Source: Labilithrix sp. (lineage in GTDB: Bacteria; Myxococcota_A; Polyangia; Polyangiales; Polyangiaceae). From it: 64,000 nucleotides of DNA. Numbering within the stretch: position 1 is the first letter of the stretch; the number at the start of each line of letters is the position of its first letter. Made by a program: the position numbers and the translations under genes. The notes below the pieces were generated by a model. The model had not been told where the DNA came from. It made no database searches and saw nothing but the letters and a program-made list of their open reading frames with translations. The DNA lies in NCBI GenBank assembly GCA_019637155.1, contig JAHBWE010000003.1:372001-436000 (forward strand), given 5' to 3'. Of the stretch, positions 8,301-16,310 are shown piece after piece.

Positions 8301-8615
8301 GGACGACGCGCCACCGCTCGACGACGACGAGCCCGCGCTCCCGTCGTTCGAGTTCGAGCCCGAGCTGCCCGAGCTGCCACTCGACGAGGAGTACTGGCCG
8401 TTCGGGCTGTCGGACTCGAAGCCGTTGTCGACGACCTCGACGTTGCTCGTCGGATCGATCGGATGCTTCGTCGTCGGCCCCGGCCCCGGCCCCGGCCCCG
8501 GCACGGGCGCCGGCTCGCCGCTCGACACGCCGCCTCCCCCGTCATCACCGCAGCCAACGGCGACCAGCGCCCCCAGGATCAACGAAGCCGGAAACAGCCA
8601 TTTGCGTTGTGCCAT
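5361..8615 (-). CDS. Secreted beta-propeller domain lipoprotein (paralog 1)
   Basis: A 1084-residue protein read from the ATG at 8615 (MAQRKWLFPASL). It has a lipoprotein signal ending at VAVGC, followed by Gly/Asp and Ser-rich spacers (about residues 20-110). The main body matches the Beta_propel family (PF09826-like). It begins ADIVKLDGNRLYALSQYGGL and has repeated blades of the type LDVTNPAKITEVGHYDVPGS and VSLFDVSDLENPTMLTRVAF. A Gly/Tyr-rich insertion sits near residues 710-740 (PVYGGYGYYGGCGVGL). No catalytic motif is visible, so an adhesive or scaffold role is the safest reading. The neighbour at 8978-12154 is a close paralog in the same orientation. An in-frame extension upstream to 8879 runs through a repeat and is not credible. 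Confidence 0.85.
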   Translation of the reverse strand: MAQRKWLFPASLILGALVAVGCGDDGGGGVSSGEPAPVPGPGPGPGPTTKHPIDPTSNVEVVDNGFESDSPNGQYSSSSGSSGSSGSNSNDGSAGSSSSSGGASSGGPAPPAGESASRAIQEADIVKLDGNRLYALSQYGGLAVVDVSDPTHLRLLGRKRTDGVPFEMYVENGRAHVMLNDFGRWIQDGRGGKWVQTSELLELDVTNPAKITEVGHYDVPGSIADSRLVGSSLYLVTFENGYCWNCNELPSTTVTSFAVGGTSVAKIDQIAFRAPRKDYSWWQRSVSATNQRMYIGGPSWDWSGGDANRGSVIQVVDISDMSGKLKRGADVAIAGSINSRWQMDEHEGVLRVVSQYGNGWWGPNGTINPRVQTFTVTSAASITPLGQTELILPEPESLRSVRFDGVRGYAITAQQTDPLYTIDLSNPAQPKQAAALEMPGWIFHMEPRGDRLVGFGYDQMNWGGKLAVSLFDVSDLENPTMLTRVAFGSGGHIAADADRIHKAIRVLDEEGTILVPFASYGRWDGATCEQAQNGIQIIDYAKTGLTLRGLAPNRGQPKRAMVLPGGRLLGMSDRNVTTFDIAKRDAPARLDELDLSNPAYRMVETPTHIAAITNDWWSGEAMLALTPKDNADDANAVGKVSLAELAAPQQQCSYGYSSWTAWYDARLFSRGSTVWMTLPVYKYDYQSTDAGHVIVAAIDTSNPAAPKIVGRTSVPLTRPVYGGYGYYGGCGVGLDGYGFYGGYYNGGLVGSGDAYVQVGSKLAYLEVVTEYVDENGRPYEPDYYGSSSSSGSGGPKKEYHYEYRRKLHVIDFADPTQLVHERPVVLPPSLGTTPLHVMGTTVLTSRWVPSPTTKGKVRFYMDRVNLAGTTKQLATVNVPGSLLHVDAPSSRIVTTDYRVTRTPATDYSQCDWYTRGWFDWENSACVRVARDFKLADVTDTKVTLRQTYTPPSQHFWGVQLAEDRIYVTHERIYDYRNYNPGPGGYYDPPVLEEGGLWAIGGLRAGKLGIVSELVGQARWPLAASGAKVALWQENGIGVYDTTSATPKLLSSSELRGYGYSWHVLLGPDRGIASLGEWGLQTLRW

Positions 8616-8702
8616 GGACTCTCCTGCCCCCGGCTGAGCACACACTGTGCCGCCCACTAACCACTCGACATCACGTGCCCAAAGCCAGCCCGCGCCCCCA
8701 TC

Positions 8703-8720
8703 CGGCACAGATTGGCTCAC
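8703..8720 (-). promoter_or_regulatory. 18-bp motif shared by both beta-propeller genes, copy 1
   Basis: Minus-strand sequence GTGAGCCAATCTGTGCCG, about 90 bp upstream of the paralog 1 start. The same motif with one change (AACC for AATC) lies at 12226-12243 upstream of paralog 2, while the DNA around it differs. This suggests a retained regulatory site, or a duplication scar. Confidence 0.45.
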
Positions 8721-8734
8721 CGCATCACAGCCTC

Positions 8735-8955
8735 TCGCGGGGGTGGCGGAGCCTCCTCTCGGGGTCCGAGGAGCGCGCGCCCCAGCCCCGGGAGAGGGCG
8801 GACCCGGCGCGCTCAGCGCGCGGAGAGACCCCCGGCGGGAGAGCTCGAGAGGGCAGAGCCGGCGGAGCCCTCTGAACAAGAACCCCCTCTCGCGGGGGTC
8901 CGGGGGCGGCGGAGCGCGCGCTCAGCGCGCGCGGAGAGACCCCCGGCGGGGAGAG
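8735..8955. repeat. Two diverged direct copies of a GC-rich element
   Basis: The blocks CTCTCGCGGGGGT, GCGCGCTCAGCGCGC, GGAGAGACCCCCGGCGGG and GAGAG each occur twice in the same order: once in about 8739-8850 and again in about 8884-8955. The core contains the palindrome GCGCGCTCAGCGCGC. The element is distinct from the other two repeat families in the window but has a similar hairpin-rich design and an intergenic position. Confidence 0.7.
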
Positions 8956-8956
8956 T

Positions 8957-8981
8957 GTGAGAGGGGCAGAGCCCCTCTCAC
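8957..8981 (-). terminator. Hairpin overlapping the stop codon of beta-propeller paralog 2
   Basis: Perfect 10-bp stem GTGAGAGGGG / CCCCTCTCAC with a 5-nt loop (8967-8971). The TGA stop of the gene ending at 8978 lies inside the stem. There is no T-run after it, so it may protect the 3' end or stall polymerase rather than act as a classical terminator. Confidence 0.5.
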
Positions 8982-11900
8982 CATGAGAAACTCTGGAGGC
9001 CCCACTCGCCGAGGGAAGCGATGGCGCGATCCTGCGAGAGGAGCACGTTGGAGCTGTAGCCCCAGCCGCGGAGCTTTGCCTCTGCCATGAGCTGCGGCTG
9101 CGCCGAGGCCGTGTCGAAGACCGCCATGCCGCTGTCCTGGAAGATCGCGACCTTCGTCCCACTCGCCGCGAGCGGCCAGCGCGCGTTGCCGCCGCGGATC
9201 TCGCTCACGATCGAGAGGCTGCCGCCGCGGAGACCGCCGATCGCCCAGAGACCGCCCTCTTCGATGATGGGCGGGTTCCAGACGTACGAGCCGTACGCGT
9301 CGGTCGTCCCCTGGTAGTTCCGGTAGTCGTAGACGCGCTCGTGCGTGACGTAGATGCGATCGTCCGCGAGCTGCACGCCGTTGAAGTGCTGCGACGGCGG
9401 AGTGAAGGCCTGGCGGAGCGTCACCTTCGTGCCCGCGACGTCCGCGAGCTTGAAGGAGCGATCGACCTTGATGCAGACGTTCTCGTCGTAGATGAACTGC
9501 GAGCGGAGGTCGTGCTTGTAACACTCCTCGTAGCTCTGAACCGCCTTCCGCTCGACCTTGTAGTCGGTCGCGACGATGCGCGAGGAGGCCGCGTCGACGT
9601 GCAAGAGCGAGCCGGGGATGTTCACGCTCGCGAGCTGCGTCGTCGCGCCGTTGAGGTCGACGCGGTCCATGTAGAAGCGGACCTTGCCCGGCGCCGAGCC
9701 GTACACCCAGCGCGACGTCATCACGACGCCGTTCAAGACGTGGAGCGGCGTCGTGCCGATGCTCGCGGGGAGCGTGACGGGACGCTCGTGGGTGGGGCTC
9801 GCCGGGTTCGCGAAGTCCACGACGTGGAGCTTCCGCTTGTAGTCCCAGTGGTAGCCCTTCGTGTCGGGCGGGATCGGGTTCTCGGGCGACCACTCGTAGC
9901 TGTACGGCCGGCCCGCGTCGTCGACGAACGTCCGGACGATCTCGAGGTACGCGAGCTTGTTGCCGACCTTGACGTAGTCGTCACCGGAGCCGAGGACGTT
10001 CCGGCTGAAGTCGTAGGCGTTGTAGTAGCCCCATCCCGCCGAACCGACGCCGCAATAGAAGTAGCCGCCGTAGTACCCACCGCGGTTGCCGTTGGGGTTC
10101 GGCGTGAGCGGGATGTTCGTGCGGCCGACGATCTTGGGCGCGGCCGGGTTCGAGGTGTCGATCGCGGCGACGACGACGTGGCCGGCGCTCCCGTCGTCGC
10201 CGCTCACCGGCAGCGTGAGCCACACCGTGGTGCCGTTCGCGAAGAGGCGCGCGTCGTACCACGACGCCCAGCCGTACGGGTTGCAGCGGTTGGCGGCGGG
10301 CTCGGCGAGCTCCGCGAGGGAGACCTTGCCGACCGCGTTCGCGTCGTCCGCCTTGTCCTTCGGCGTCAACGCGAGGACCGCCTCGCCCGACCACCATTGG
10401 TTCGTGATCGCCGCGATGTGCGTCGGCGTCTCGACCATGTGGTACGCCGGGTTCGAGAGATCGAGCTCGTTCGTCTTCTTCGGCGCGTCGCGGTTCGTGA
10501 GGTCGAACGTGCTCACGTTGCGGTCCGACATGCCGAGGAGGCGGTTATTGGGGAGGAGCATCGCGCGGCGCGGCTGGCCGCTGTACGGCGCGACGCCGCG
10601 GAGCGTGAGGCCCGTCTTCGCGTAGTCGATGATCTGGATGCCGGTCGCGGGCTGCTCGCAGGACGTGCCGTCCCAGCGCCCGTAGCTCGAGAACGGGACG
10701 AGGATCGTGCCCTGCTGATCGAGGACGCGGATCGCCTTGTGGACGCGGTCCTGGTCCTCCGGGAGGTTGCCGCCGCCGGTGCCGAACGCGACGCGCGTGA
10801 GCATCGTCGGCTTCGTGAGGTCGCTCACGTCGAAGAGCGACACCGCGAGCTTGCCGTTCCAGGTGGTGTCCTCGTAGCCGAAGCCGACGAGGCGATCGCC
10901 GCGCGGCTCCATGTGGAAGATCCAGCCCGGAATCTCGAGCGCGGCGGCCTGCTTCGGCTGCGCCGGGTTCGAGAGGTCGATCGTGTAGAGCGGATCGGTC
11001 TGCATCGCCGTGATCGCGTAGCCGCGGACGCCGTCGAAGCGCACGCTCCGCAGCGACTCGGGCTCCGGCAGAATCAGCTCGGTCTGCCCGAGCGGCGTGA
11101 TGCTCGCCGCGCTCGTCACCGTGAACGTCTGCACGCGCGGGTTGATGCTGCCGTTCGGACCCCACCAGCCGTTGCCGTACTGGCTCACGACGCGGAGCAC
11201 GCCCTCGTGCTCGTCCATCTGCCAGCGGCTGTTGATGTTGCCCGCGATCGCGACGTCGGCGCCGCGCTTCAACTTGCCCGACATGTCCGAGATGTCGACG
11301 ACCTGGATGACGGAGCCGCGGTTCTCGTCGCCGCCGCTCCAGCTCCACGAGGGACCGCCGATGTACAGGCGCTGGTTCGTCGCGCTCACGCTGCGCTGCC
11401 ACCAGCTGTAGTCCTTGCGCGGCGCGCGGAACGCGATCTGATCGATCTTCGCGACCGCCGTCCCGCCCACCGCGAACGACGTCACGACCGTCGACGGGCT
11501 CTGGTCGCAGCGCCAGCAGTACCCGTTCTCCATCGTGACGAGGTAGAGCGTGTTGCCGACGAGGCGCGAGTCGCTGATCGAGCCGGGCACGTCGTAGTGG
11601 CCGACCTCGGTGATGCTGGCGGGGTTCGTGACGTCGAGCTCGAGGAGCTCGCTCGTCTGCACCCACTTGCCGCCGCCTTCGTCGACCCAGCGGCCGAAGT
11701 CGTTCAGCATCACGTGCGCGCGCCCGTTCTCGACGTAGAACTCGAACGGCATGCCCTCGGTGCGCTTGCGACCGAGGAGCTGCATCCGGTTGGGATCGGT
11801 CACGTCGACGATCGCGAGGCCGCCGTACTGCGAGAGCGCGTAGAGGCGGTTGCCGTCGAGCTTGACGATGTCGGCCTCCTGGATCGCGCGCGACGCGCTG

Positions 11901-12154
11901 TCCTCCGAAGCAGGAGGAGCCGCGCCGCCGGACGACGTCGACGATGTCGACGAGCCCGCCGAGAGGCCCCCGTCGGCGCCGCCGCTCGACGAGCCGCTCT
12001 TGCCCGACGGATCGTCCGACTCGAAGCCGTTCTCGACGACCTCCACGTTGGCGTCGGGATCGATCGCGTTCTTGCTCGTGTCGTCGCCGCAGCCGACGAC
12101 CATGCAGCCGCCGGCGATGAGCGAGGCGGCAAGGAACCAAGCGCGTTGAGACAT
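8978..12154 (-). CDS. Secreted beta-propeller domain lipoprotein (paralog 2)
   Basis: A 1058-residue paralog of the downstream gene with the same architecture. It has a lipoprotein signal ending at MVVGC, a Ser/Gly-rich spacer (about residues 22-85), and a Beta_propel body opening with ADIVKLDGNRLYALSQYGGL. Most of the two proteins align without gaps. They differ mainly in the spacer and in the Gly/Tyr-rich insertion (here RGGYYGGYFYCGVGSAGWGY). Blade motifs such as FAVGGTAVAKIDQIAFRAPR and VVDISDMSGKLKRGADVAIA are shared. The genes are in tandem, suggesting a local duplication. No catalytic residues are evident; export to the cell surface is inferred from the signal. The ATG at 12154 gives the proper signal peptide, though no ribosome-binding site is obvious. 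Confidence 0.85.
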   Translation of the reverse strand: MSQRAWFLAASLIAGGCMVVGCGDDTSKNAIDPDANVEVVENGFESDDPSGKSGSSSGGADGGLSAGSSTSSTSSGGAAPPASEDSASRAIQEADIVKLDGNRLYALSQYGGLAIVDVTDPNRMQLLGRKRTEGMPFEFYVENGRAHVMLNDFGRWVDEGGGKWVQTSELLELDVTNPASITEVGHYDVPGSISDSRLVGNTLYLVTMENGYCWRCDQSPSTVVTSFAVGGTAVAKIDQIAFRAPRKDYSWWQRSVSATNQRLYIGGPSWSWSGGDENRGSVIQVVDISDMSGKLKRGADVAIAGNINSRWQMDEHEGVLRVVSQYGNGWWGPNGSINPRVQTFTVTSAASITPLGQTELILPEPESLRSVRFDGVRGYAITAMQTDPLYTIDLSNPAQPKQAAALEIPGWIFHMEPRGDRLVGFGYEDTTWNGKLAVSLFDVSDLTKPTMLTRVAFGTGGGNLPEDQDRVHKAIRVLDQQGTILVPFSSYGRWDGTSCEQPATGIQIIDYAKTGLTLRGVAPYSGQPRRAMLLPNNRLLGMSDRNVSTFDLTNRDAPKKTNELDLSNPAYHMVETPTHIAAITNQWWSGEAVLALTPKDKADDANAVGKVSLAELAEPAANRCNPYGWASWYDARLFANGTTVWLTLPVSGDDGSAGHVVVAAIDTSNPAAPKIVGRTNIPLTPNPNGNRGGYYGGYFYCGVGSAGWGYYNAYDFSRNVLGSGDDYVKVGNKLAYLEIVRTFVDDAGRPYSYEWSPENPIPPDTKGYHWDYKRKLHVVDFANPASPTHERPVTLPASIGTTPLHVLNGVVMTSRWVYGSAPGKVRFYMDRVDLNGATTQLASVNIPGSLLHVDAASSRIVATDYKVERKAVQSYEECYKHDLRSQFIYDENVCIKVDRSFKLADVAGTKVTLRQAFTPPSQHFNGVQLADDRIYVTHERVYDYRNYQGTTDAYGSYVWNPPIIEEGGLWAIGGLRGGSLSIVSEIRGGNARWPLAASGTKVAIFQDSGMAVFDTASAQPQLMAEAKLRGWGYSSNVLLSQDRAIASLGEWGLQSFSW

Positions 12155-12225
12155 GCGCGGGGCGTGAAGCAGCTCATGTGCCAGGACAGGATTGCTGTCT
12201 TTTCAAGCCGTTGGCCTCATCGGCG

Positions 12226-12243
12226 CGGCACAGGTTGGCTCAC
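12226..12243 (-). promoter_or_regulatory. 18-bp motif shared by both beta-propeller genes, copy 2
   Basis: Minus-strand sequence GTGAGCCAACCTGTGCCG, about 72 bp upstream of paralog 2. It is identical at 17 of 18 positions to 8703-8720. It also lies immediately downstream of the glycosyltransferase stop codon (12259), so it could alternatively be part of a 3' sequence. Confidence 0.45.
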
Positions 12244-12258
12244 ATCCCGCCCGCGGGA

Positions 12259-15200
12259 TCACTGCACCCGGAGCGTGCCGCCGTTCACGCGGTTCTCGTT
12301 GTCGCCGCCGGTCTTCGTCTTGAGGCGCGTCTCGCCGATGAAGAAGCCGAAGTACACCGTGTAGGGACCGGGGCTGAAGTTCGGCTCGAGGCTGAACTCG
12401 TGATCGTCCATGAGGAGATCGTCCTTCAGCCATTGCGTCATCGGGTACTTGCCCTCGCAGACGACGTGGTCGCCGTTGTGGCGGCGATGGAACCCGTCGA
12501 TGTGGATGAACATCTGCCACTCCTGGCCGATGTTCTGGAGGACCTTGAGGTACGTCCGCATGTGGTACTTCTTGCCCGGCGACACCGACTCGACCATGCG
12601 GCCGTTCGCGTCGACGATGTCGTAGCCGAGCACCGCGAGCTTGTCCTCGAGGTTGGCGTCGAGGCGCCGCTGCACCTTCGCCGGCGGCGCGGACAGGATG
12701 ATGCGGCCGAGCGGGTTCTGGTTCTTCTCTCCCTCCGCGAGCGACGACGCGACGAGGATGATCTGGCTCGACCTCGCGTCGAGCACGGGCAGGTTCTGGC
12801 CGGTGCCGGTCCGCTCGCGGTACGTGCGATTGAGCCGCCCGAGCTCGTCCGCGCGCACCGCGGCGAAGCGGCGCGTCCCCGGCTCCGCCGCCGCGAGCCA
12901 CTCGTACGCGCTCGCGGTGTCCTTCAAGACGATCGGCTGTCCGCCGGCGTAGTACGCCGCCGTGCGCCCGCCGACGCCGAAGAGCGCGAGCGGCTCGTTG
13001 GTCTTGTGCACGCGCTGGTAGCTCTCGAAGATCTCCTTCGGCGAGAGCTGGTTCGCGAGCGCGGGGTAGAACGAGACGCAGAGGACCGCGCCCACGGTGA
13101 CGCCGAACGTGACGAGGAACGCGGCGCGGCTCCCGCGGAAGAGATCGCCGATGAAGCCGAGGATCAAGAAGAGCGCGACGCCGGAGGGGATCGCGAGCGC
13201 GACGGCGACGATCGGCTTCAGCTGCAGCTTCCAGTAGAGCGCCGCGAACACGATGCCCGGCACCTGGAGGTACATGAGCGGCACGAGCAACAGCACGCAG
13301 ACGGGACCGATCCCGGGCTCGAGAGCGTCCATCTTGACCTCGAGGCGCCCGACGAGCAGCTTCCAGATCGAGTCCTTGAGCGGGTGCTCCTTCAGCCGCG
13401 CGGCGAGCTCTTCGAACGGCTCGAAGCCGCGCGTCCCGGCCTTGATGATGCGCTCCTTCAGCGTGACGCCCGCGCTCGCGAAGCGCCCCTCCGCCCGATC
13501 GAACGCCCAGACCCAGACGTCGCTCCAGAAATAGACCGCGAAGATGACGGCGAGCGGCGCGAAGGCGGTGAGCCACCACGCGTTGAGGACCAGCTCGCGC
13601 ATCTGCGAGCTGAGCGTCGGCAGCCACTTCGCGTGCTGGCGCGTGCCGAACCAGACCGCGAGGCCGGCGAGCGACGCGCCCGCGACGATCGCGAAGTACG
13701 CGAGCGCGAGCATGCCGTCCCACGCGTCGCGGAGCGCGAGGACGACCCTGAGGTAGCCCTTCGGCTCGAACGGCTCCCGCTCGGGATCGCGCTCGACCCA
13801 GGTGAGGAACGAGATCCCCGCGAAGCCGACGAGGACGATCGTCCAGAGCTGGAGCGACTTCGCCTTGAAGCTCTCGGGGAACGTCGCGCCCGCCGCGACG
13901 GAGAACGCTTGGAACGCCTTCTCGGGGAGGTTGTGGAGCTCGTGGTGCATGCACCCGAGCAGCACCGCGGTGCCGACGCCGACCGCGAGCGACGGATGCG
14001 CGCCGCGCTCGTAGTCGCGGAGGGCGATGCCGCAGACCGCGGCGATGACGGCCGGCCCCGAGAAGGTGACGAGATCGACGCGCGCCGCGATCCACGCGTG
14101 GGCGACGAGCGCCGCCGCCCCCCCCACGAGGAGGAGGAGCCGCGCCTGGCTCTCGCGCGCGAACGCGGCGCCGGCCTTGTCCGCCAACGGCGGCGCGGCG
14201 AAGAGGCGACCGATCGCGAAGGGAGCAAACGCGCTCCACGGCGCGAGCGACGGCGCGACGTGGCCGACGATGAAATCGAAGGTGGGGTAGCGGTTGGGGG
14301 CCTTGAGGAGCGCGCCGGCCCAGATCACGGTCTGGTCGTCGGCCTTGTCCGCGCCGAGCGCGCGGAGGCCGAGGTAACAGAACACGAGGCCGATCGCGCC
14401 AGCGGTGAGGGCGGCCGCGCGCGCGACGCCGTCGAAGCGCTGTCCGTTCCCCGCCGCGATCGCGTGCGCGACCGCGACCGCGAGGGCGGGCACGCCGACG
14501 CCGATGAACGCGCCGCGCGTGAAGAAGCCGGCGGCGCAGCCGACGAGGGCGAGCGCGAGCCAGAGCACGCGCGTCGGCGTGTCGTTCGTGTCGTCCTCGC
14601 GCCGGCCGAAGACGGCGACCGCGAAGCCGCCGAAGATCATCGCGAACGACGTCATCATCACGATGTCGCCGAGCATCGTGCGCGCGTGCACGAAGTAGAG
14701 CGGCATCGTCGTGAGGGCGACGGCGGAGAAGAGGGCGGCGCGGCGATCGACGAGGCGCGCGACGAAGCCGAACGTGACGAGGACGCCGACGATGCCCCAG
14801 ATCGCGAGCGGCAGGCGGCCCGACCACTCGTGGAGGCCGAAGAGCTTGAAGCCGAGGGCGATCGAGGTGAACGGGAGCTGGGGGCGCCCGAGGTCGTTGA
14901 GGTGCGGGAGCGAGTTGTCGGTCGCCTCGAGCGCGAGCGCCGACGCGCCGTGCAGGTTCAGCGCGATGCGCCGCGACAGGTCCGCGACGTTCAGCTCGTA
15001 GGGGTCCCAGAGCCCGCTCTTCGTGAGCGGCGGCAGCACGAGAAAGAACAGCGCCGCCACGGCCGCCGAGAGCGCGAGCGGCAACCACGCCGGCCCGCCG
15101 GGCTCCGCGAGCACGCGCTCCGGCTCCGGCGCCGTGGGCTCCTCCTCGGCCGCGGCGGCCGCGGGCTCGCCCTCCTTCTCCTCCTCCTCGGCCGCGGTCT

Positions 15201-15282
15201 CCTCGGCCGCGGTCGCTTGGGCCGGGGCGGACGGTGCCTTCTCGTCGTCGTCGGGCGCGGGCGGCTTTTCGGAGTCGGACAT
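12259..15282 (-). CDS. GT39-type (ArnT/PMT-like) membrane glycosyltransferase
   Basis: A 1007-residue polytopic protein. The N-terminus is a low-complexity Glu/Ala/Pro-rich cytoplasmic tail (about 1-65), followed by a first helix. The first periplasmic loop holds the family signature acidic motif (GLWDPYELNVADLSRRIALN). The typical helices follow, with GRPQLPFTSIALGFKLFG and RLPLAIWGIVGVLVTFGFVA. Such enzymes move a sugar from a polyprenyl-phosphate carrier to lipid or protein on the outer face of the inner membrane. The C-terminal about 250 residues form a large soluble domain (QRRLDANLEDKLAVLGYDIV, then NIGQEWQMFIHIDGFHRRHN), which looks like a beta-sandwich carbohydrate-binding extension and makes the protein longer than usual. 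The acceptor is unknown. The gene is divergent from era. Confidence 0.85.
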   Translation of the reverse strand: MSDSEKPPAPDDDEKAPSAPAQATAAEETAAEEEEKEGEPAAAAAEEEPTAPEPERVLAEPGGPAWLPLALSAAVAALFFLVLPPLTKSGLWDPYELNVADLSRRIALNLHGASALALEATDNSLPHLNDLGRPQLPFTSIALGFKLFGLHEWSGRLPLAIWGIVGVLVTFGFVARLVDRRAALFSAVALTTMPLYFVHARTMLGDIVMMTSFAMIFGGFAVAVFGRREDDTNDTPTRVLWLALALVGCAAGFFTRGAFIGVGVPALAVAVAHAIAAGNGQRFDGVARAAALTAGAIGLVFCYLGLRALGADKADDQTVIWAGALLKAPNRYPTFDFIVGHVAPSLAPWSAFAPFAIGRLFAAPPLADKAGAAFARESQARLLLLVGGAAALVAHAWIAARVDLVTFSGPAVIAAVCGIALRDYERGAHPSLAVGVGTAVLLGCMHHELHNLPEKAFQAFSVAAGATFPESFKAKSLQLWTIVLVGFAGISFLTWVERDPEREPFEPKGYLRVVLALRDAWDGMLALAYFAIVAGASLAGLAVWFGTRQHAKWLPTLSSQMRELVLNAWWLTAFAPLAVIFAVYFWSDVWVWAFDRAEGRFASAGVTLKERIIKAGTRGFEPFEELAARLKEHPLKDSIWKLLVGRLEVKMDALEPGIGPVCVLLLVPLMYLQVPGIVFAALYWKLQLKPIVAVALAIPSGVALFLILGFIGDLFRGSRAAFLVTFGVTVGAVLCVSFYPALANQLSPKEIFESYQRVHKTNEPLALFGVGGRTAAYYAGGQPIVLKDTASAYEWLAAAEPGTRRFAAVRADELGRLNRTYRERTGTGQNLPVLDARSSQIILVASSLAEGEKNQNPLGRIILSAPPAKVQRRLDANLEDKLAVLGYDIVDANGRMVESVSPGKKYHMRTYLKVLQNIGQEWQMFIHIDGFHRRHNGDHVVCEGKYPMTQWLKDDLLMDDHEFSLEPNFSPGPYTVYFGFFIGETRLKTKTGGDNENRVNGGTLRVQ

Positions 15283-15312
15283 AGCTAAGCTCTAGCGGCT
15301 TCCATACTCCAG

Positions 15313-15329
15313 TTGGGCCGCGGCCCCAA
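15313..15329. promoter_or_regulatory. Imperfect palindrome in the divergent promoter region
   Basis: TTGGGCCGCGGCCCCAA, symmetric apart from one extra C in the right arm. It lies in the 68-bp gap between the divergent glycosyltransferase (start 15282) and era (start 15351), where it could act as an operator for either gene. Confidence 0.3.
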
Positions 15330-15350
15330 TTGGTCTATGCACGCGCGGTC

Positions 15351-16310
15351 ATGGCCGCGAAGAAGTCGAAGAAGGCGCCGTTCCGTGCGGGGACGATCGC
15401 GCTCGTCGGGCGGCCGAACGTCGGCAAGAGCACGCTGTTGAACGCGATCCTGGGCGAGCGCCTCGCGATCGTGAGCCACCACCCGCAGACGACGCGCGAT
15501 CGCATCGCCGGGATCCTGACGACCGACGACGCGCAGTTCGTCTTCCAGGACACACCCGGGCTCCACGCCGCGAAGAGCCGGCTCGGCAAGCGCATGAACG
15601 ACGTCGCGACCGGCACCGCGGAGGCCTGCGACGTGATCGTGCTCGTCGTCGACGTCAGCGCCGCCGCGAACGCCGAGGTCCGCCCCGAGGACACGAAGGT
15701 CGTCGCGTCGCTGCCGAAGGACCGCCCCGTCGTCCTCGTCGTCAACAAGATCGACCGCGTCGCCGAGAAGGCGAAGCTCATCGAGGTGCTCGCCTCGTTC
15801 GGGGCGATGCGCGACTTCGCCGCGGTGGTGCCGATCAGCGCGAAGAAGCGCGACGGCGTCGATCGCCTCCTCAAGGAGATCGCGGCCCAGCTCCCGGAGG
15901 GCGCGGCGCTCTACCCGCCCGACGAGCTCTCGGACAAGCCGGTTCGCTTCTTCGTCGCCGAGCTCGTGCGCGAGCAGGTCCTGCTCCGCACGCGCGAAGA
16001 GGTCCCGCACGGCGTCGCGGTGACGATCGACGCCTACGAAGAGCCGAGCCCGAAGCGGAAGACGGCGAAGGTCGTGACGAAGATCAAGCTCACCGTCCAC
16101 GTCGCGAAGGACTCGCACAAAGGGATCATCATCGGTCAAGGCGGGCAGATGCTCGCCGCGATCGGGACCGCCGCGCGCCGGCGCGCCGAGGGGCTCGTCG
16201 GCAGTCAGGTCCATCTCGACATCAAGGTGAAGGCGACGCCGGGCTGGTTCGACGACGACGCACGCCTCCTCGACCTCGGCTACGCCGATCCGAAACGAGC
16301 CTCCGTATGA
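15351..16310 (+). CDS. era: GTPase Era
   Basis: Era binds the 3' end of 16S rRNA and helps assemble the 30S subunit. The 319-residue protein from the ATG at 15351 has G1 GRPNVGKS, G2 around TTRDRIAGI, G3 DTPG in QDTPGLHAAKSRLGKRMNDV, and G4 NKID. The C-terminal KH domain has the RNA-binding loop GIIIGQGGQMLAAIGTAARR and the family ending VKATPGWFDDDARLLDLGY. A TTG at 15330 would add seven residues, but they look unlike an Era N-terminus. The stop overlaps the next start (ATGA), so era and der are translationally coupled. Confidence 0.97.
   Translation: MAAKKSKKAPFRAGTIALVGRPNVGKSTLLNAILGERLAIVSHHPQTTRDRIAGILTTDDAQFVFQDTPGLHAAKSRLGKRMNDVATGTAEACDVIVLVVDVSAAANAEVRPEDTKVVASLPKDRPVVLVVNKIDRVAEKAKLIEVLASFGAMRDFAAVVPISAKKRDGVDRLLKEIAAQLPEGAALYPPDELSDKPVRFFVAELVREQVLLRTREEVPHGVAVTIDAYEEPSPKRKTAKVVTKIKLTVHVAKDSHKGIIIGQGGQMLAAIGTAARRRAEGLVGSQVHLDIKVKATPGWFDDDARLLDLGYADPKRASV

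Larger units (their letters stand above)
8616..8977. other. Gap between the beta-propeller paralogs with a GC-rich repeat
   Basis: This 362-bp spacer holds the promoter region of paralog 1 at its left end, including the 18-bp motif shared with paralog 2 (8703-8720). The right part, about 8735-8977, is a GC-rich repeat with two diverged direct copies. It ends in a strong hairpin at the stop codon of paralog 2. No gene was found. Confidence 0.6.

Noticed and set aside
8616..8879. In-frame N-terminal extension of beta-propeller paralog 1
   Set aside because: It reads through the GC-rich repeat and would remove the lipoprotein signal peptide that starts at 8615.
12178..15288. Plus-strand open frame opposite the GT39 gene
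   Set aside because: Highly charged Arg/Glu/Asp composition typical of antisense frames in high-GC DNA; the minus strand carries clear membrane helices and family motifs.
15330..15350. TTG start for Era seven residues upstream of the ATG
   Set aside because: The extra residues do not resemble Era N-termini and the TTG lies at the edge of a palindrome; the ATG at 15351 gives a normal protein.
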